Source: Gillisella taibaishanensis
Lineage (GTDB): Bacteria > Pseudomonadota > Alphaproteobacteria > Rhizobiales > Rhizobiaceae
Assembly: GCF_001938985.1 (NCBI RefSeq)
Contig: NZ_MKIN01000019.1
Span: 62,001-126,000 of the forward strand
Reading direction: 5' to 3'
DNA length: 64,000 nt
The notes under the pieces are model-generated. The model saw nothing but the letters and a program-made list of their open reading frames with translations. It made no database searches and was not told the origin of the DNA. A program made the translations under genes and the position numbers. Shown piece by piece: positions 1 to 9,709 of the stretch. Positions within the stretch are counted from its first letter, which is position 1. Each line of letters begins with the position of its first letter.

Positions 1-113
1 ACTATGCCGGCGCCACCGCCGTTGGAACGATGATGCTGGTCATTTCCTTTGCCATGCTTCTGCTGATCAATCTCATACAGGCTGCAAGCCGGAGAAAATA
101 CGGCCATGACTGA
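1..113 (+). CDS. cysT: Sulfate/thiosulfate ABC permease CysT, C-terminal 37 codons (cut by left edge)
   Basis: Only the tail of this gene is in the window. Reading from base 3, it encodes a hydrophobic segment ([19 protein letters not shown]) followed by a basic end (ASRRKYGHD) and a TGA at 111-113. That is the usual last membrane helix plus cytoplasmic tail of a binding-protein-dependent permease. It overlaps the start of cysW by 8 nt, as in cysTWA operons, so CysT (CysU) is the natural assignment. The identity rests on context rather than on diagnostic residues. Confidence 0.7.
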   Translation, partial: YAGATAVGTMMLVISFAMLLLINLIQAASRRKYGHD

Positions 114-969
114 GCAACGATCCCCTCGTTTTCGCCGGGCGACGACCGAGACGCCGCTGGTCCAGGCGCTGATCATTGGCTTGTCGCTGGTGTTTTTGTC
201 GATCTTCCTGCTGCTGCCGCTGATCGCAGTGTTTTCTGAAGCCTTTCGCAACGGCGCTTCTGCTTGGTTCGAAGCACTGATCGAACCCGATGCCCTGTCG
301 GCCATGCGCCTGACGCTCTTGGTTGCCGTCATCGCCGTACCCGCCAATATGGTATTTGGCATTGCCGCCGCCTGGGCGATCGCGAAATTCGAGTTTCGCG
401 GCAAGGCCTTCCTGATCACGCTGATCGACCTTCCGTTTTCGGTCTCGCCAGTCATCTCCGGCTTGGTCTATGTGTTGCTGTTCGGCTCCAACAGCCTGCT
501 TGGCCCCTGGTTCAAGTCGATGGGCATCGAGATCCTGTTTGCCGTGCCGGGCATCGTGCTCGCCACGATCTTCGTAACCTTCCCCTTCGTCGCGCGCGAA
601 CTGATCCCGGTCATGCAGGAACAGGGCTCGGGCGACGAGGAGGCCGCCATCAGCCTGGGTGCAAGCGGCTGGCAGACCTTCTGGCGCGTGACCCTGCCGA
701 ATATCCGCTGGGGCCTGCTTTACGGCGTGCTGCTCTGCAATGCCCGCGCCATGGGAGAATTCGGCGCCGTCTCCGTCGTGTCCGGCCACATCCGCGGCGT
801 CACCAACACGATGCCGCTGCATATCGAAATCCTCTACAACGAATATAACTTCGCCGCCGCCTTTGCCGTCGCATCGCTTCTGGCAGGTCTCGCCCTCGTC
901 ACCCTTGTTCTCAAGACAGCAATCGAACTGCGTTACGCCGACCAATTGTCGGCTGTCCGTGGGCATTGA
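106..969 (+). CDS. cysW: Sulfate/thiosulfate ABC transporter permease CysW
   Basis: This inner-membrane permease should pair with CysT to form the channel for sulfate/thiosulfate import, feeding cysteine synthesis. The 287-aa protein has about six membrane segments, beginning with a long hydrophobic stretch at residues 20-45. The cytoplasmic EAA loop ([10 protein letters not shown], about residues 179-188) is the contact site for the ATPase. C-terminal phrases such as [19 protein letters not shown] are typical of CysW. The gene overlaps cysT by 8 nt and lies 14 nt before cysA, so the three are one operon. Molybdate permeases are related, but the CysA-like partner argues for sulfate. Confidence 0.9.
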   Translation: MTEQRSPRFRRATTETPLVQALIIGLSLVFLSIFLLLPLIAVFSEAFRNGASAWFEALIEPDALSAMRLTLLVAVIAVPANMVFGIAAAWAIAKFEFRGKAFLITLIDLPFSVSPVISGLVYVLLFGSNSLLGPWFKSMGIEILFAVPGIVLATIFVTFPFVARELIPVMQEQGSGDEEAAISLGASGWQTFWRVTLPNIRWGLLYGVLLCNARAMGEFGAVSVVSGHIRGVTNTMPLHIEILYNEYNFAAAFAVASLLAGLALVTLVLKTAIELRYADQLSAVRGH

Positions 970-983
970 TCAGGAGTCCGCTC

Positions 984-2021
984 ATGGAACTGAATATTCG
1001 CAACATCCGCAAGGACTTCAACTCGACCGCCGCCCTGCATGACCTGTCTCTGGACATCCGCTCAGGCGAATTGATCGCGCTGCTCGGCCCTTCCGGCTCA
1101 GGCAAGACCACCCTTCTGCGGCTGATCGCCGGCCTGGAACGGCCGACGGCCGGCCAGATCTTCTTTGGCGAGGACGATGCATCGCGCAAGACTGTCCAGG
1201 AGCGCCAGGTCGGCTTCGTCTTCCAGCATTATGCCCTGTTCAAGCATATGACCGTGCTGGAAAATGTCGGCTTCGGCCTTGCTGTTAGGCCGCGCGCAAC
1301 ACGTCCGCCCAAGGCTGAGATCCGCAAACGCGCGCTCGAACTGCTCGACTTCGTCCAGCTCTCGGGCCTTGAAAAGCGCTATCCGGCCCAGCTCTCCGGC
1401 GGCCAGCGCCAGCGCGTGGCTTTGGCTCGCGCCATGGCGATCGAGCCGAAGGTCCTGCTGCTCGACGAACCCTTCGGCGCCCTTGACGCCCAAGTACGCA
1501 AGGATCTGCGCCGCTGGCTGCGCGAAATCCATGACCGGACCGGCCACACAACGGTTTTCGTCACCCATGACCAGGAGGAAGCACTGGAACTGGCCGACAG
1601 GGTCGTGGTGATGAGCCAGGGACGGATCGAACAGGTCGGCACCGCCGATGATGTCTATGACAATCCGGCAGCTCCCTTCGTGCACCGCTTCATCGGCGAG
1701 TCCTCGGCCGTTCCCGTTCGCCTCGATTCCGGCCAGGTCTGGATCGATGACTGGCCGACGGGATTGAAGGCCGAAGGACAAGGTCCAGCCACCCTGTTTT
1801 TCCGCCCGCAAGAGGTTGATATCCTTGACGGTTGTGGCGGTTGTATCGCCGGAACCGTTACCGGCAGCCGGCGACTATCAGGAACGCGACGCCTGGAACT
1901 GGAACTTGGCGGCAGCCGACATCTGGTGGAAATCGACGTCCCCGTCGATCATCCCGCCGCGACCCGGTCAGGCATTTCCTTCCGCCCCAGGCGCTGGAAA
2001 GTCTACCCGAGCGGCACCTGA
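984..2021 (+). CDS. cysA: Sulfate/thiosulfate ABC transporter ATPase CysA
   Basis: This ATPase energises the CysTW permease. The 345-aa protein shows Walker [10 protein letters not shown] (about residue 35), a Q-loop in VFQHYALF, signature LSGGQRQR (about 137) and Walker [13 protein letters not shown] (about 158). The switch histidine is in FVTHDQEEA, and a TOBE-like regulatory domain fills the C-terminal third. I use ATG 984, which has an AGGAG-like sequence 8 nt upstream, rather than an upstream in-frame TTG at 966. A hairpin terminator follows, so cysA is probably the last gene of the operon. Confidence 0.92.
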   Translation: MELNIRNIRKDFNSTAALHDLSLDIRSGELIALLGPSGSGKTTLLRLIAGLERPTAGQIFFGEDDASRKTVQERQVGFVFQHYALFKHMTVLENVGFGLAVRPRATRPPKAEIRKRALELLDFVQLSGLEKRYPAQLSGGQRQRVALARAMAIEPKVLLLDEPFGALDAQVRKDLRRWLREIHDRTGHTTVFVTHDQEEALELADRVVVMSQGRIEQVGTADDVYDNPAAPFVHRFIGESSAVPVRLDSGQVWIDDWPTGLKAEGQGPATLFFRPQEVDILDGCGGCIAGTVTGSRRLSGTRRLELELGGSRHLVEIDVPVDHPAATRSGISFRPRRWKVYPSGT

Positions 2022-2055
2022 CCGGCTCGCCACTTTCGCTTTTCAAGGGATTTTG

Positions 2056-2085
2056 AAGGCCGCGTCTCATGATGCGGCCTTTTTT
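2056..2085 (+). terminator. Rho-independent terminator after cysA
   Basis: Perfect 8-bp stem AAGGCCGC/GCGGCCTT (2056-2063 with 2074-2081) with a 10-nt loop and a run of six T ending at 2085. It lies 35 nt after the cysA stop. Confidence 0.85.
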
Positions 2086-2350
2086 GATGCACAGGCATTT
2101 ATTCCTTCAAAGCTTGCGGACTTTGGTATGGAGCGTTAAGCGAAGCCTGCTTTCGCTGTGTATTCTCCCAAGTGCCACAGCAAGCCGTGGCTGCGTTCGC
2201 TGGCGCGCGCATCTCCGGCTGGTCCAGGAACAATCACGCCCTCCTCGGCGTTGCCAGCCGGCAGGCGCCTGTCGGCGCAGCAGTCGCTCCGCCTGAACGT
2301 TAACCCATGCCGCAGGTCACCTGCGTAGCATCAAGAAAAAAGAACCGAAA
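2086..2350. other. Intergenic region before the sugar transporter gene
   Basis: No gene is supported here. A GC-rich imperfect palindrome lies near 2257-2277 (GCCGGCAGGCGCCTGTCGGC). The promoter of the downstream MFS gene should lie in this stretch, but I cannot point to a convincing -35/-10 pair. Confidence 0.4.
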
Positions 2351-3637
2351 ATGGCAGGAATTCAAACTGGCGTGCCGCAGGCCGCCCATGAAGGAGCTGG
2401 TCATGCTGGTCGCTCCTATACCGGCCCGTTGATCGCGCTGACGTCTCTCTTCTTTCTCTGGGGCTTTATTACCTGCCTCAATGACATTCTCATCCCGCAC
2501 CTGAAAAACGTCTTCCAGCTGAACTACACGCAGACGATGCTGATCCAGCTGTGCTTTTTCGGCGCCTATTTCATTGTGTCTTTGCCGGCCGGCGCGCTCG
2601 TCAAGCGCATCAGCTACAAATGGGGCATCGTCACCGGCCTTGTCGTTGCGGCAATCGGTTGCGCCCTGTTTATTCCCGCCGCAAACCTCCGCGTCTATGA
2701 ACTGTTTCTCGGCGCCTTGTTCGTGCTGGCCGCCGGCGTCACCATTCTCCAGGTTGCCGCCAATCCTTATGTCACCGCGCTTGGCGCACCCGAAACCGCC
2801 TCAAGCCGGCTGACGCTGACCCAGGCATTCAACTCGCTTGGCACGACGGTCGCACCGTCCTTCGGCGCGCTCCTCATCCTGTCTTCAGCCACGGTTGCCA
2901 TGGATACGTTGACACCGGATCAGCTCGATGCTCTCAGGACGACCGAAGCAGGCGCCGTCAAATTTCCCTATCTGCTGCTTGCGGCAACCTTCCTCATCCT
3001 CGCCGCAATCTTTGCTGCGCTGAAACTGCCTGCCATCGAGGACGAAGAGGCTGCCCCCAAGCCCGGCGAAGCAAGCGGATCGGCCTGGGGCTACCGGCAC
3101 CTCGTGCTCGGCGCCGTTGGCATTTTTCTTTATGTCGGCGCAGAAGTCAGCATCGGCAGCTTCCTCGTCAACTTCGTTGGTGATCCCAGCATCGCCGGTC
3201 TGTCGGAGCAGAGTGCCGCACATTACGTCTCCTTTTTCTGGGGTGGCGCCATGATTGGCCGCTTCGTCGGTTCAGCGGTGATGCGTTATGTCGACGACGG
3301 CAAGGCACTGGCCTTCAATGCCGTTGCCGCTGGCATCCTTCTGCTCGCCACCGTGCTGACAACAGGCCATGTGGCGATGTGGTGCGTATTGTCGATCGGC
3401 TTCTTCAACTCGATCATGTTCCCGACGATCTTCAGCCTGGCCCTGAAGGGCCTTGGCCACCACACCAGTCAGGGCTCGGGCATCTTGTGCCTGGCAATCG
3501 TCGGCGGCGCTTTGCTGCCGCTGGTGCAGGGCGGTCTTGCCGATAGCGTTGGCATCCACCTTGCCTTCCTGATGCCGATTCTCTGCTACGTCTATATCGC
3601 CTTTTACGGCCTCATCGGCTCCAAGCAGACGGCCTGA
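2351..3637 (+). CDS. gluP: Glucose/galactose (GluP/FucP-type) MFS sugar:H+ symporter
   Basis: This 428-aa inner-membrane transporter belongs to the fucose:H+ symporter branch of the major facilitator superfamily, which takes up hexoses. About twelve membrane helices are visible. Diagnostic phrases include [16 protein letters not shown] (residues 35-50), ANPYVTALG (about 138) and [16 protein letters not shown] (about 154), all near-invariant in GluP/FucP proteins. A soluble loop rich in Glu/Pro separates helices 6 and 7. It stands alone and is convergent with the AraC gene. The exact sugar cannot be read from sequence. Confidence 0.85.
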   Translation: MAGIQTGVPQAAHEGAGHAGRSYTGPLIALTSLFFLWGFITCLNDILIPHLKNVFQLNYTQTMLIQLCFFGAYFIVSLPAGALVKRISYKWGIVTGLVVAAIGCALFIPAANLRVYELFLGALFVLAAGVTILQVAANPYVTALGAPETASSRLTLTQAFNSLGTTVAPSFGALLILSSATVAMDTLTPDQLDALRTTEAGAVKFPYLLLAATFLILAAIFAALKLPAIEDEEAAPKPGEASGSAWGYRHLVLGAVGIFLYVGAEVSIGSFLVNFVGDPSIAGLSEQSAAHYVSFFWGGAMIGRFVGSAVMRYVDDGKALAFNAVAAGILLLATVLTTGHVAMWCVLSIGFFNSIMFPTIFSLALKGLGHHTSQGSGILCLAIVGGALLPLVQGGLADSVGIHLAFLMPILCYVYIAFYGLIGSKQTA

Positions 3638-3643
3638 GCAACA

Positions 3644-3667
3644 GGCGCCGGCCCAGCGGCCGGCGCC
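3644..3667. terminator. Bidirectional GC-rich hairpin between convergent genes
   Basis: Perfect 10-bp inverted repeat GGCGCCGGCC/GGCCGGCGCC with a 4-nt loop, placed between the stops of the MFS gene and the AraC-type gene. The T-run is poor. Confidence 0.6.
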
Positions 3668-3682
3668 ACTCTTATCTGAGTG

Positions 3683-4561
3683 TCATGGCCAATCGTGGTA
3701 TTCCAGGTTGGCGCCGAGGCCCGGCATGGCAGACGATTGCCGGACCATACGCCGGTATGAGGCGGGCGACAGCCCCGTCTTATTTTTGAAAAAATGGCTG
3801 AAATGAGCGGGATCCCGAAAGCCAAGCGTCTCCGAAAGATCGCGCACGCTGGCGTCGGATCGTTCAAGCCTGATACGCGCCTCCTGGCACAACCGTTCAT
3901 GCAAAAGTTCGAGCGGCGAGCGGCCGAGATTGCGCCTGCAAAGATCGTGAAGACGATCAGTGGTGACGCCGAGCCTGGTTGCGTAGATCGAAATCGCCAA
4001 ATGCTGCCGATAATCGGCCTCGACCAACTGCCGGAAACGCTGCAGCAACGGGACACTGCCACCTGATGACAATGATGTCGCGGGTTCGTCCGGCGTGTTC
4101 TCCCGCCAGACCCAGTGAAGCAGCAGGCGCAGACGGGCCGAAACCGCCATGCTCGATGGTTGGCCATCCCCATTGATTTCCTCGACGAGACCCGCCAGCG
4201 ACTGATCCAACACATGTGCCTGCGCGCCGGTGAGACCGCTCATAATGGTCCTGATACCAATGAGGCGAGAGATTGGCTCTGATTCCGGATAATCGCCAAT
4301 CGCATCCGCGATTATGTCGAGTGCCGCGCCAAAGAGATAGCCGCGCGAGCCGGCGGAAAGCCGCAATCTCACCAGTTCCGATGCCGGCAGAAGCAAAAGA
4401 CAGGGACCAGGTATGGTTCTGGAGGTCTCGCCTGACGCAGCACGTATTGTACCAGCAGCGACAAAGATCAAATGAGTGAACCAACGATAGGGATGGTCTC
4501 CGATGCGCAGGAAACGTTCGGAAAGAGTCGGCTCCAAGCTTTGCGCTCTCAAGCGCCGCAT
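3683..4561 (-). CDS. AraC-family transcriptional regulator
   Basis: Probable activator of the divergent aldehyde dehydrogenase genes. The C-terminal 100 residues form a double helix-turn-helix: helix 1 includes ISIYATRLGVTTDRLHDLCRR, and the second shows the family signature ending in GFRDPAHFSHFFKNKTGLSPASYRR. The N-terminal part is a probable ligand-binding cupin-like domain. The frame is open to a TTG at 4681, but I use the ATG at 4561 (MRRLRAQS, 292 aa) because the upstream 40 residues look non-native. It is transcribed away from the dehydrogenases across about 200 nt. The inducer is unknown, plausibly an aromatic or aliphatic aldehyde precursor. Confidence 0.85.
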   Translation of the reverse strand: MRRLRAQSLEPTLSERFLRIGDHPYRWFTHLIFVAAGTIRAASGETSRTIPGPCLLLLPASELVRLRLSAGSRGYLFGAALDIIADAIGDYPESEPISRLIGIRTIMSGLTGAQAHVLDQSLAGLVEEINGDGQPSSMAVSARLRLLLHWVWRENTPDEPATSLSSGGSVPLLQRFRQLVEADYRQHLAISIYATRLGVTTDRLHDLCRRNLGRSPLELLHERLCQEARIRLERSDASVRDLSETLGFRDPAHFSHFFKNKTGLSPASYRRMVRQSSAMPGLGANLEYHDWP

Positions 4562-4768
4562 CAGTGCGAATTCCTCGACCAACCACCGTCTCCATGGGAT
4601 ACGAAATGCCAGAAAAATACAAACGTAGCCCAGATATATACATTCTTCTTGGCGCGCAAACCTATAAAGTTGCCGAGACAAAAGGGATAAAACCCCAAAG
4701 ATAGAAAGTGCCGCCGGTATCGAATCCGGCTCGTATTACTGAAGCGCCTTTGGGAGGAGGCTCTATCG

Positions 4769-6325
4769 ATGGTCAGCAAGCGCTCCGCAGTGGTGGGCCG
4801 AAATGGCTCCGTCTCAGACGGATTGGCTGATCTCGTGCGCAAACAAACCTCTCCCTATCAACCCTTCACAGCCCCATTGTTGATCGGCGGCATGGCGGCC
4901 GAAGCAAGCCAGGGTGCTCAGTTTACCCGCGCCAATCCCTTGACCGGCCAGACCGTCACAGTGGCCGCAGCAGCAAGTCTCGGGGATGCCGAACGGGCGG
5001 CTCTTGCCGCCGCGGCAGCGTTTCCGGACTGGTCCTCCTCACCGCCGAAGACACGCCGGTCGATCTTGATGAAAGCCGCCGATCTCCTGCTCGACAGAAG
5101 CGAATTCTTAATCCACGTGATGATGGCCGAGACGGGGGCGACACTTGCCTGGAGCCGATTCAACATTGAGCACGGCGCCCGGATCTTGCGCGATGCCGCC
5201 GGGATGGCCGACCATGTCCGGGAACCGGCAGCACTCGCCGAGTTAAAACCGGGGGCATCCTTCGCGCTGCGCCAGCCGGCTGGCGTATGCCTCGCCATTG
5301 CGCCCTGGAACGCGCCGGTTCTGCTCGCGGTGCGCTCGATTGGGCTGGCGCTTGCCTGCGGCAACACCGTCATCCTGAAAAGCTCGGAACTGGCGCCCGC
5401 CACCCAGAGGTTACTCGGCGACGTCCTGCAGGATGCAGGCCTGCCCGATGGCGTGCTCAACATTATCTCGAATGCACCTGCCGATGCTTCGGCAATTGTC
5501 GAGGCGCTGATTGCCCATCCTGTTGTTCGGCGCGTGAATTTTACCGGATCGACCCGGGTTGGGCGGATTGTCGCGCAGATGGCCGCCCGGCATTTGAAGC
5601 GCTGCCTGTTGGAGCTTGGCGGCAAGGCACCGCTGATCGTCCTTGAGGACGCCGATCTGCATCAGGCTGCGGAGGCCGCTGCTTTCGGCGCGTTTTTCAA
5701 CCAGGGTCAGATCTGCATGTCGACCGAACGGATCATTGTCGTCGAGGCGGTGGCCGAAGCGTTTCTAGCCCTGTTCACCGAGCGGGCCAAACAATTCAAG
5801 GCGAGCGATCCCGCCCTGGACCTGACGCCGCTTGGGGCCTTGATCTCACAGGAATCCGGCCGTCGGGTCGCCGCGATGATCGACGACGCCGTTGCCAAGG
5901 GCGCGCAGGTGCTAACGGGCGGGCGCGTCCATGACACGCTGATGGATGCGACAGTCGTCGACCGGGTTCTGCCGGGCATGCGGCTTTACCGCGAGGAGAG
6001 TTTTGGGCCAGTAGCCTCGATCGTGCGGGCCGGTGATGCCGATGAAGCCATCAGCATTGCCAATGACTGCGAATATGGCCTTTCAGGTGCTGTGTTCAGC
6101 CGGGACCTCCGCCGTGCGCTCGAGGTCGCACGGCGCGTGGAGACTGGCATCATTCACATCAACGGAGCGACGGTGGCTGACGATCCGGCCATGCCCTTTG
6201 GCGGGGTCAAGGCTTCCGGCTACGGCCGGTTCGGCGGCGAAGCGGCACTGGACGAATTTACCGAAATAAGGTGGGTCAGCCTCGCAAGCGGGCCGTCATC
6301 CGGTCCGCTGACGCAGCCGGATTGA
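4769..6325 (+). CDS. Aldehyde dehydrogenase (salicylaldehyde/vanillin dehydrogenase-like), first of a tandem pair
   Basis: NAD(P)-dependent oxidation of an aldehyde to the acid. The 518-aa protein has the substrate/cofactor motif APWNAPVLL, the NAD-binding FTGSTRVGR, the general-base glutamate in LELGGKAP (about 282) and the catalytic cysteine in NQGQICMSTER (about 315). The C-terminal AMPFGGVKASGYGRFGG is also typical. GGAGG lies 17-13 nt before ATG 4769. About 30 extra N-terminal residues precede the conserved domain, so translation could start later. The GQICMSTER motif is seen in aromatic aldehyde dehydrogenases, but the substrate is not settled. Confidence 0.85.
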   Translation: MVSKRSAVVGRNGSVSDGLADLVRKQTSPYQPFTAPLLIGGMAAEASQGAQFTRANPLTGQTVTVAAAASLGDAERAALAAAAAFPDWSSSPPKTRRSILMKAADLLLDRSEFLIHVMMAETGATLAWSRFNIEHGARILRDAAGMADHVREPAALAELKPGASFALRQPAGVCLAIAPWNAPVLLAVRSIGLALACGNTVILKSSELAPATQRLLGDVLQDAGLPDGVLNIISNAPADASAIVEALIAHPVVRRVNFTGSTRVGRIVAQMAARHLKRCLLELGGKAPLIVLEDADLHQAAEAAAFGAFFNQGQICMSTERIIVVEAVAEAFLALFTERAKQFKASDPALDLTPLGALISQESGRRVAAMIDDAVAKGAQVLTGGRVHDTLMDATVVDRVLPGMRLYREESFGPVASIVRAGDADEAISIANDCEYGLSGAVFSRDLRRALEVARRVETGIIHINGATVADDPAMPFGGVKASGYGRFGGEAALDEFTEIRWVSLASGPSSGPLTQPD

Positions 6326-6394
6326 CCCCGCCAACCAGTTCAAAACATCACGCAATGGCCCGCAAGGGTTTAAGATCAAGTGGAGGAAAGTGAC

Positions 6395-7843
6395 ATGCAA
6401 GAGATCCAACAGATTATCGGCGGCAAGAAGACCGGCGCTCTGTCCGGGCGGACATTCGACCGCATCGACCCGTTCAACGGCGAAATCGCCTCGCGCGCGC
6501 CGGCATCGGGCGTAGACGACGTCAAAGCCACGGTTGCCGCAGCCCAGGCCGCTTTCCCCGCGTGGTCACGCACCGGTCCCGGCGAGCGGCGCGCATTGCT
6601 GCTGAAGGCCGCCGATATCATGGCGTCGAAGGCACCGGAATTTACCGCGCTGATGATTGCCGAAACCGGCGCAACCGCGCCCTGGGCCGGTTTCAACACC
6701 ATGCTCGCCGCCGGCATCCTGCGCGAGGCTGCCAGCATGACCACCCAGATTCAGGGTGAAGTCATTCCGTCCGACAAGCCCGGCACACTTGCCATGGCCG
6801 TGCGCCAGGCGGCAGGGGTATGCCTCGGCATCGCACCCTGGAATGCGCCCATCATTCTTGGCACTCGCGCCATCGCCATGGCGATTGCCTGCGGCAACAG
6901 CATCATCCTGAAAGCCTCCGAAGCCTGCCCCGGCGTACATGTGCTGATTGGCCAGGTTCTGGTGGAAGCCGGTCTGCCGGACGGGGTCGTCAACGTCATC
7001 ACCAATGCCCCTGAAGACGCGGCTGACGTCGTTGCTGCCTTGATCAGCGCTCCGGAAGTGCGCCGCGTCAACTTCACCGGCTCGACCAAGGTTGGCCGGA
7101 TCATCGGCGAATTGTGCGGCCGCCATTTGAAGCCGGCCCTGCTGGAACTCGGCGGCAAGGCCCCCTTCCTGGTGCTCGAAGATGCCGATATTGACGCCGC
7201 CGTCAACGCCGCCGTCTTCGGCTGCTACATGAACATGGGCCAGATCTGCATGTCGACCGAGCGACTCATCGTCCATGAAAAGGTGGCTGACGAATTCGTC
7301 GCCAAGCTCTCCGCCCGCGCCGCCTCGCTGCCGGCCGGAGATCCGCGCGGCCATGTGGTGCTCGGCTCGCTAGTCAATCCGGAGGCAGCCGCTAAAATGC
7401 AGGCTTTCATCGACGACGCCGTCTCCAAGGGGGCAACACTGGCTGCTGGCGGCAAGGTCACGGGCAGCGTGGTCGAGGCCACCCTGCTGGACCACGTCAA
7501 GGCAGGCATGCGCAGCTTTGACGAGGAAAGCTTCGGCCCCGTCAAGCCCGTCATCCGCGTCAAGGATGAGGAAGAGGCGATCCGTATTGCCAATGACAGC
7601 GAATACGGCCTGTCTTCGGCCATTTTCAGCCGCGATATCCAGCGCGCCATGGCGATTGCCGCCCGGATCGAAGCCGGCATTTGCCACATCAACGGCCCGA
7701 CGGTTGCCGATGAAGCACAGATGCCGTTCGGCGGTGTGAAAAGTTCGGGCTACGGCCGGTTCGGCGGTAAGGCAGGGATCAACGAGTTTACCGATCTGCG
7801 CTGGATCACTATCGAAGATCCGGGCCAGCACTACCCATTCTGA
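6395..7843 (+). CDS. Aldehyde dehydrogenase, second of a tandem pair
   Basis: A 482-aa paralogue of the preceding enzyme, sharing its catalytic architecture: APWNAPIIL, FTGSTKVGR, LELGGKAPF with the general-base Glu (about 253) and MGQICMSTER with the nucleophilic Cys (about 286). It is the usual length for the family. I choose ATG 6395, which has GGAGG 8 nt upstream, over an in-frame GTG at 6380 that overlaps that Shine-Dalgarno site. It follows the first dehydrogenase by 69 nt and is probably co-transcribed. The two differ at many positions, so they are an old duplication with likely different substrates. Confidence 0.87.
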   Translation: MQEIQQIIGGKKTGALSGRTFDRIDPFNGEIASRAPASGVDDVKATVAAAQAAFPAWSRTGPGERRALLLKAADIMASKAPEFTALMIAETGATAPWAGFNTMLAAGILREAASMTTQIQGEVIPSDKPGTLAMAVRQAAGVCLGIAPWNAPIILGTRAIAMAIACGNSIILKASEACPGVHVLIGQVLVEAGLPDGVVNVITNAPEDAADVVAALISAPEVRRVNFTGSTKVGRIIGELCGRHLKPALLELGGKAPFLVLEDADIDAAVNAAVFGCYMNMGQICMSTERLIVHEKVADEFVAKLSARAASLPAGDPRGHVVLGSLVNPEAAAKMQAFIDDAVSKGATLAAGGKVTGSVVEATLLDHVKAGMRSFDEESFGPVKPVIRVKDEEEAIRIANDSEYGLSSAIFSRDIQRAMAIAARIEAGICHINGPTVADEAQMPFGGVKSSGYGRFGGKAGINEFTDLRWITIEDPGQHYPF

Positions 7844-7922
7844 GCGATGGGCTAAATCCGAACAGCGGATGTAGAGCAATTGCAAGGACCGCTTTCGCCC
7901 TAGGAAATGCAGAATAAAAGGC

Positions 7923-7961
7923 TAGAGCACTTCACTGTTTCCGAAACACTGAAGTGCTCTA
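7923..7961. terminator. Long hairpin between convergent dehydrogenase and GntR genes
   Basis: An 18-bp inverted repeat with one mismatch (arms 7923-7940 and 7944-7961, beginning TAGAGCACTTCA) separates two convergent genes. It belongs to the TAGAGC... type of intergenic palindromes common in rhizobia and probably stops transcription from both sides. Confidence 0.6.
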
Positions 7962-8003
7962 AAAGCCATGACGTCGGCCCTGCCCCAAGGCGTAATCATA
8001 TAC

Positions 8004-8732
8004 CTAAAGCGCCTGGAGACGATCGTATTCGATCGTCTCTACCATCGCCAATGCGGCATCGCTGGTAAGTCCACGCTCAATCGCCGTCACCAAGGCCCGG
8101 TGGCTTTGTAGAACCGGCGCAAGATCGTAAGGAAGTTCGTATGCGATTACAGATCGATAGGCTAACGCATGCGACAATTCTATCACGCCCTGCAGCGCCC
8201 GGATAAAGGGATTACTGGCCGCTTCAGCAATAATTCGATGCAGTTCGAAGTCGGCGAGACAGAAGCTTTGCGGCTCTGACAGGGCCACTTCCATCTGCCT
8301 CAGCCAGTAATGCATCAGGCGGATTTGATCGCCGGTGCGGTCACGTGCTGCATCTGCCGCGGCCAAGGGTTCAAGCGCATGGCGCACCTGCCAGAGACCG
8401 GCGAGAAACTCTTCATCAGGCTCAGCTTCCAGACACCAGGCCAATACCTGTGGATCATAGAGGTTCCAGCGACTCTTCTTCGCGACCTTAGTGCCTACTT
8501 TCGGGCGCGCTTCCACCAGTCCCTTGGCTTCGAGGGTCTTCAGCGCCTCGCGTAACACCGTGCGGGACACGCTGAACTCGTCCATCAAGGCGGCATCGTT
8601 GGGCAGGATCGAGCCCACAGGAAAGCGGCCGGAAATTACTCCGGCGCCGATTTCGTTGATCACGTGGGAATGGAAGTTGCGCGCCGTGGCCCGCCCGGAA
8701 AGGGAGCGAAGCAGGCTCCCCGGGTCGATCAT
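8004..8732 (-). CDS. GntR-family (FadR/FCD subfamily) regulator, last gene of the ytfQRT-yjfF operon
   Basis: A 242-aa repressor. The N-terminal winged helix (residues 25-75: PNDAALMDEFSVSRTVLREA, then LEAKGLVEARPKVGT) is classic GntR, followed by an all-helical FCD ligand domain with metal-site-like residues (ADFELHRIIAEAASN). It resembles galactonate-operon regulators of the DgoR type. The start at 8732 overlaps the stop of the permease yjfF (ATGA), so it is translationally coupled to the transporter it likely controls. The upstream extension to 8840 lies inside yjfF and is rejected. Confidence 0.88.
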   Translation of the reverse strand: MIDPGSLLRSLSGRATARNFHSHVINEIGAGVISGRFPVGSILPNDAALMDEFSVSRTVLREALKTLEAKGLVEARPKVGTKVAKKSRWNLYDPQVLAWCLEAEPDEEFLAGLWQVRHALEPLAAADAARDRTGDQIRLMHYWLRQMEVALSEPQSFCLADFELHRIIAEAASNPFIRALQGVIELSHALAYRSVIAYELPYDLAPVLQSHRALVTAIERGLTSDAALAMVETIEYDRLQAL

Positions 8733-9709
8733 ACGGTAGCCTTTTTCATCCTCGTGCGTCCATTTCCAGCATGAAACACCAGCTTCTGCAACAGGATGAA
8801 CATCAACAGCAAAGCCCCGATGGCGATTTTCGTCCACCAACTCGAGAGCGTGCCTTCAAAGACGATATAGGTCTGCACCAGTCCTTGCAGCATCACGCCG
8901 ATCAGGGTTCCAAATATGAAACCGTAACCTCCGGTCAGCAACGTGCCGCCTATCACCACCGCAGCGATGGCGTCAAGCTCGATGCCGACGGCGGCGAGCG
9001 GGTAGCCGGCGGACGTGTAGAGGGAATAGACGATACCGGCCACACCCGAGAGAAATGCCGAGAGAGCATAGATGCCAATTGTTACCGGCCCGGTTGGCAC
9101 ACCCATCAGCGCCGCCGACACCGGATTGCCGCCGAGTGCATAGACATAGGAACCAAACCGAGTGCGATGAGCGATAAAGCCGCAGACCAGAAATGCGCCG
9201 AGCATCAGCAAACCGATTGCGCTGAGACGGCCCCCGCCCGGCAGGCGAAGATATGCCTGCGAGATCGCCCTGTAGACCGGGTTATCGATCGGAATACTGT
9301 CCTGCGTCAGCACCGAGGCGATGCCACGCGCCAGGAACATGCCAGCAAGCGTCACGATAAATGACGGTACCTTGAGGAAGTGAATGACCGCCCCCATGAC
9401 CGCCCCGAAACAAGCCGCGGCCGCCAGCACGATCGGAAACACCACGATTGGATCAAGCCCGACATGGCTAATCAATAAGGCTGTCAACACGCCAGTCAGA
9501 CCGATAATGGCACCGACCGACAGGTCTATGCCGCCAGAGAGAATGACGAAGGTCGCGCCGACGGCGGCAATACCCAGAAAGGCGTTGTCTGTCAGAAAGT
9601 TGCCGAGCACCCGGGTCGAGAACATTCCGGGATAGCTAATGACGCAGAGCGTATAGGCGACAACGAAGATCAGGGTTGTGGCGACCAATGGCCGATAGCG
9701 CGGGTTCAT
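8729..9709 (-). CDS. yjfF: Furanose-type sugar ABC transporter permease (YjfF)
   Basis: A 326-aa BPD_transp_2 (ribose/galactose class) permease with about nine hydrophobic segments. Hallmarks are SGGIDLSVGAIIGLTGV (about 60-76), VPSFIVTLAGMFLARGI and the C-terminal AAVVIGGTLLTGGYG. The start at 9709 overlaps the ytfT stop (ATGA) and its own stop overlaps the GntR gene, so it is embedded in one operon. E. coli YtfQRT-YjfF imports galactofuranose, and the analogous role here is inferred from order and similarity. Confidence 0.88.
   Translation of the reverse strand: MNPRYRPLVATTLIFVVAYTLCVISYPGMFSTRVLGNFLTDNAFLGIAAVGATFVILSGGIDLSVGAIIGLTGVLTALLISHVGLDPIVVFPIVLAAAACFGAVMGAVIHFLKVPSFIVTLAGMFLARGIASVLTQDSIPIDNPVYRAISQAYLRLPGGGRLSAIGLLMLGAFLVCGFIAHRTRFGSYVYALGGNPVSAALMGVPTGPVTIGIYALSAFLSGVAGIVYSLYTSAGYPLAAVGIELDAIAAVVIGGTLLTGGYGFIFGTLIGVMLQGLVQTYIVFEGTLSSWWTKIAIGALLLMFILLQKLVFHAGNGRTRMKKATV

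Noticed and set aside
73..966. 297-codon open frame on the minus strand opposite cysW
   Set aside because: It lies fully antisense to a clear permease gene, has Gln/Arg/Asp/Gly-rich composition typical of shadow frames in GC-rich DNA, and shows no family motif.
4705..4740. GGTATCGAATCCGGC considered as a tRNA T-arm
   Set aside because: The segment resembles a T-loop, but no acceptor, D or anticodon arm can be folded around it. It lies in the promoter gap before an aldehyde dehydrogenase.
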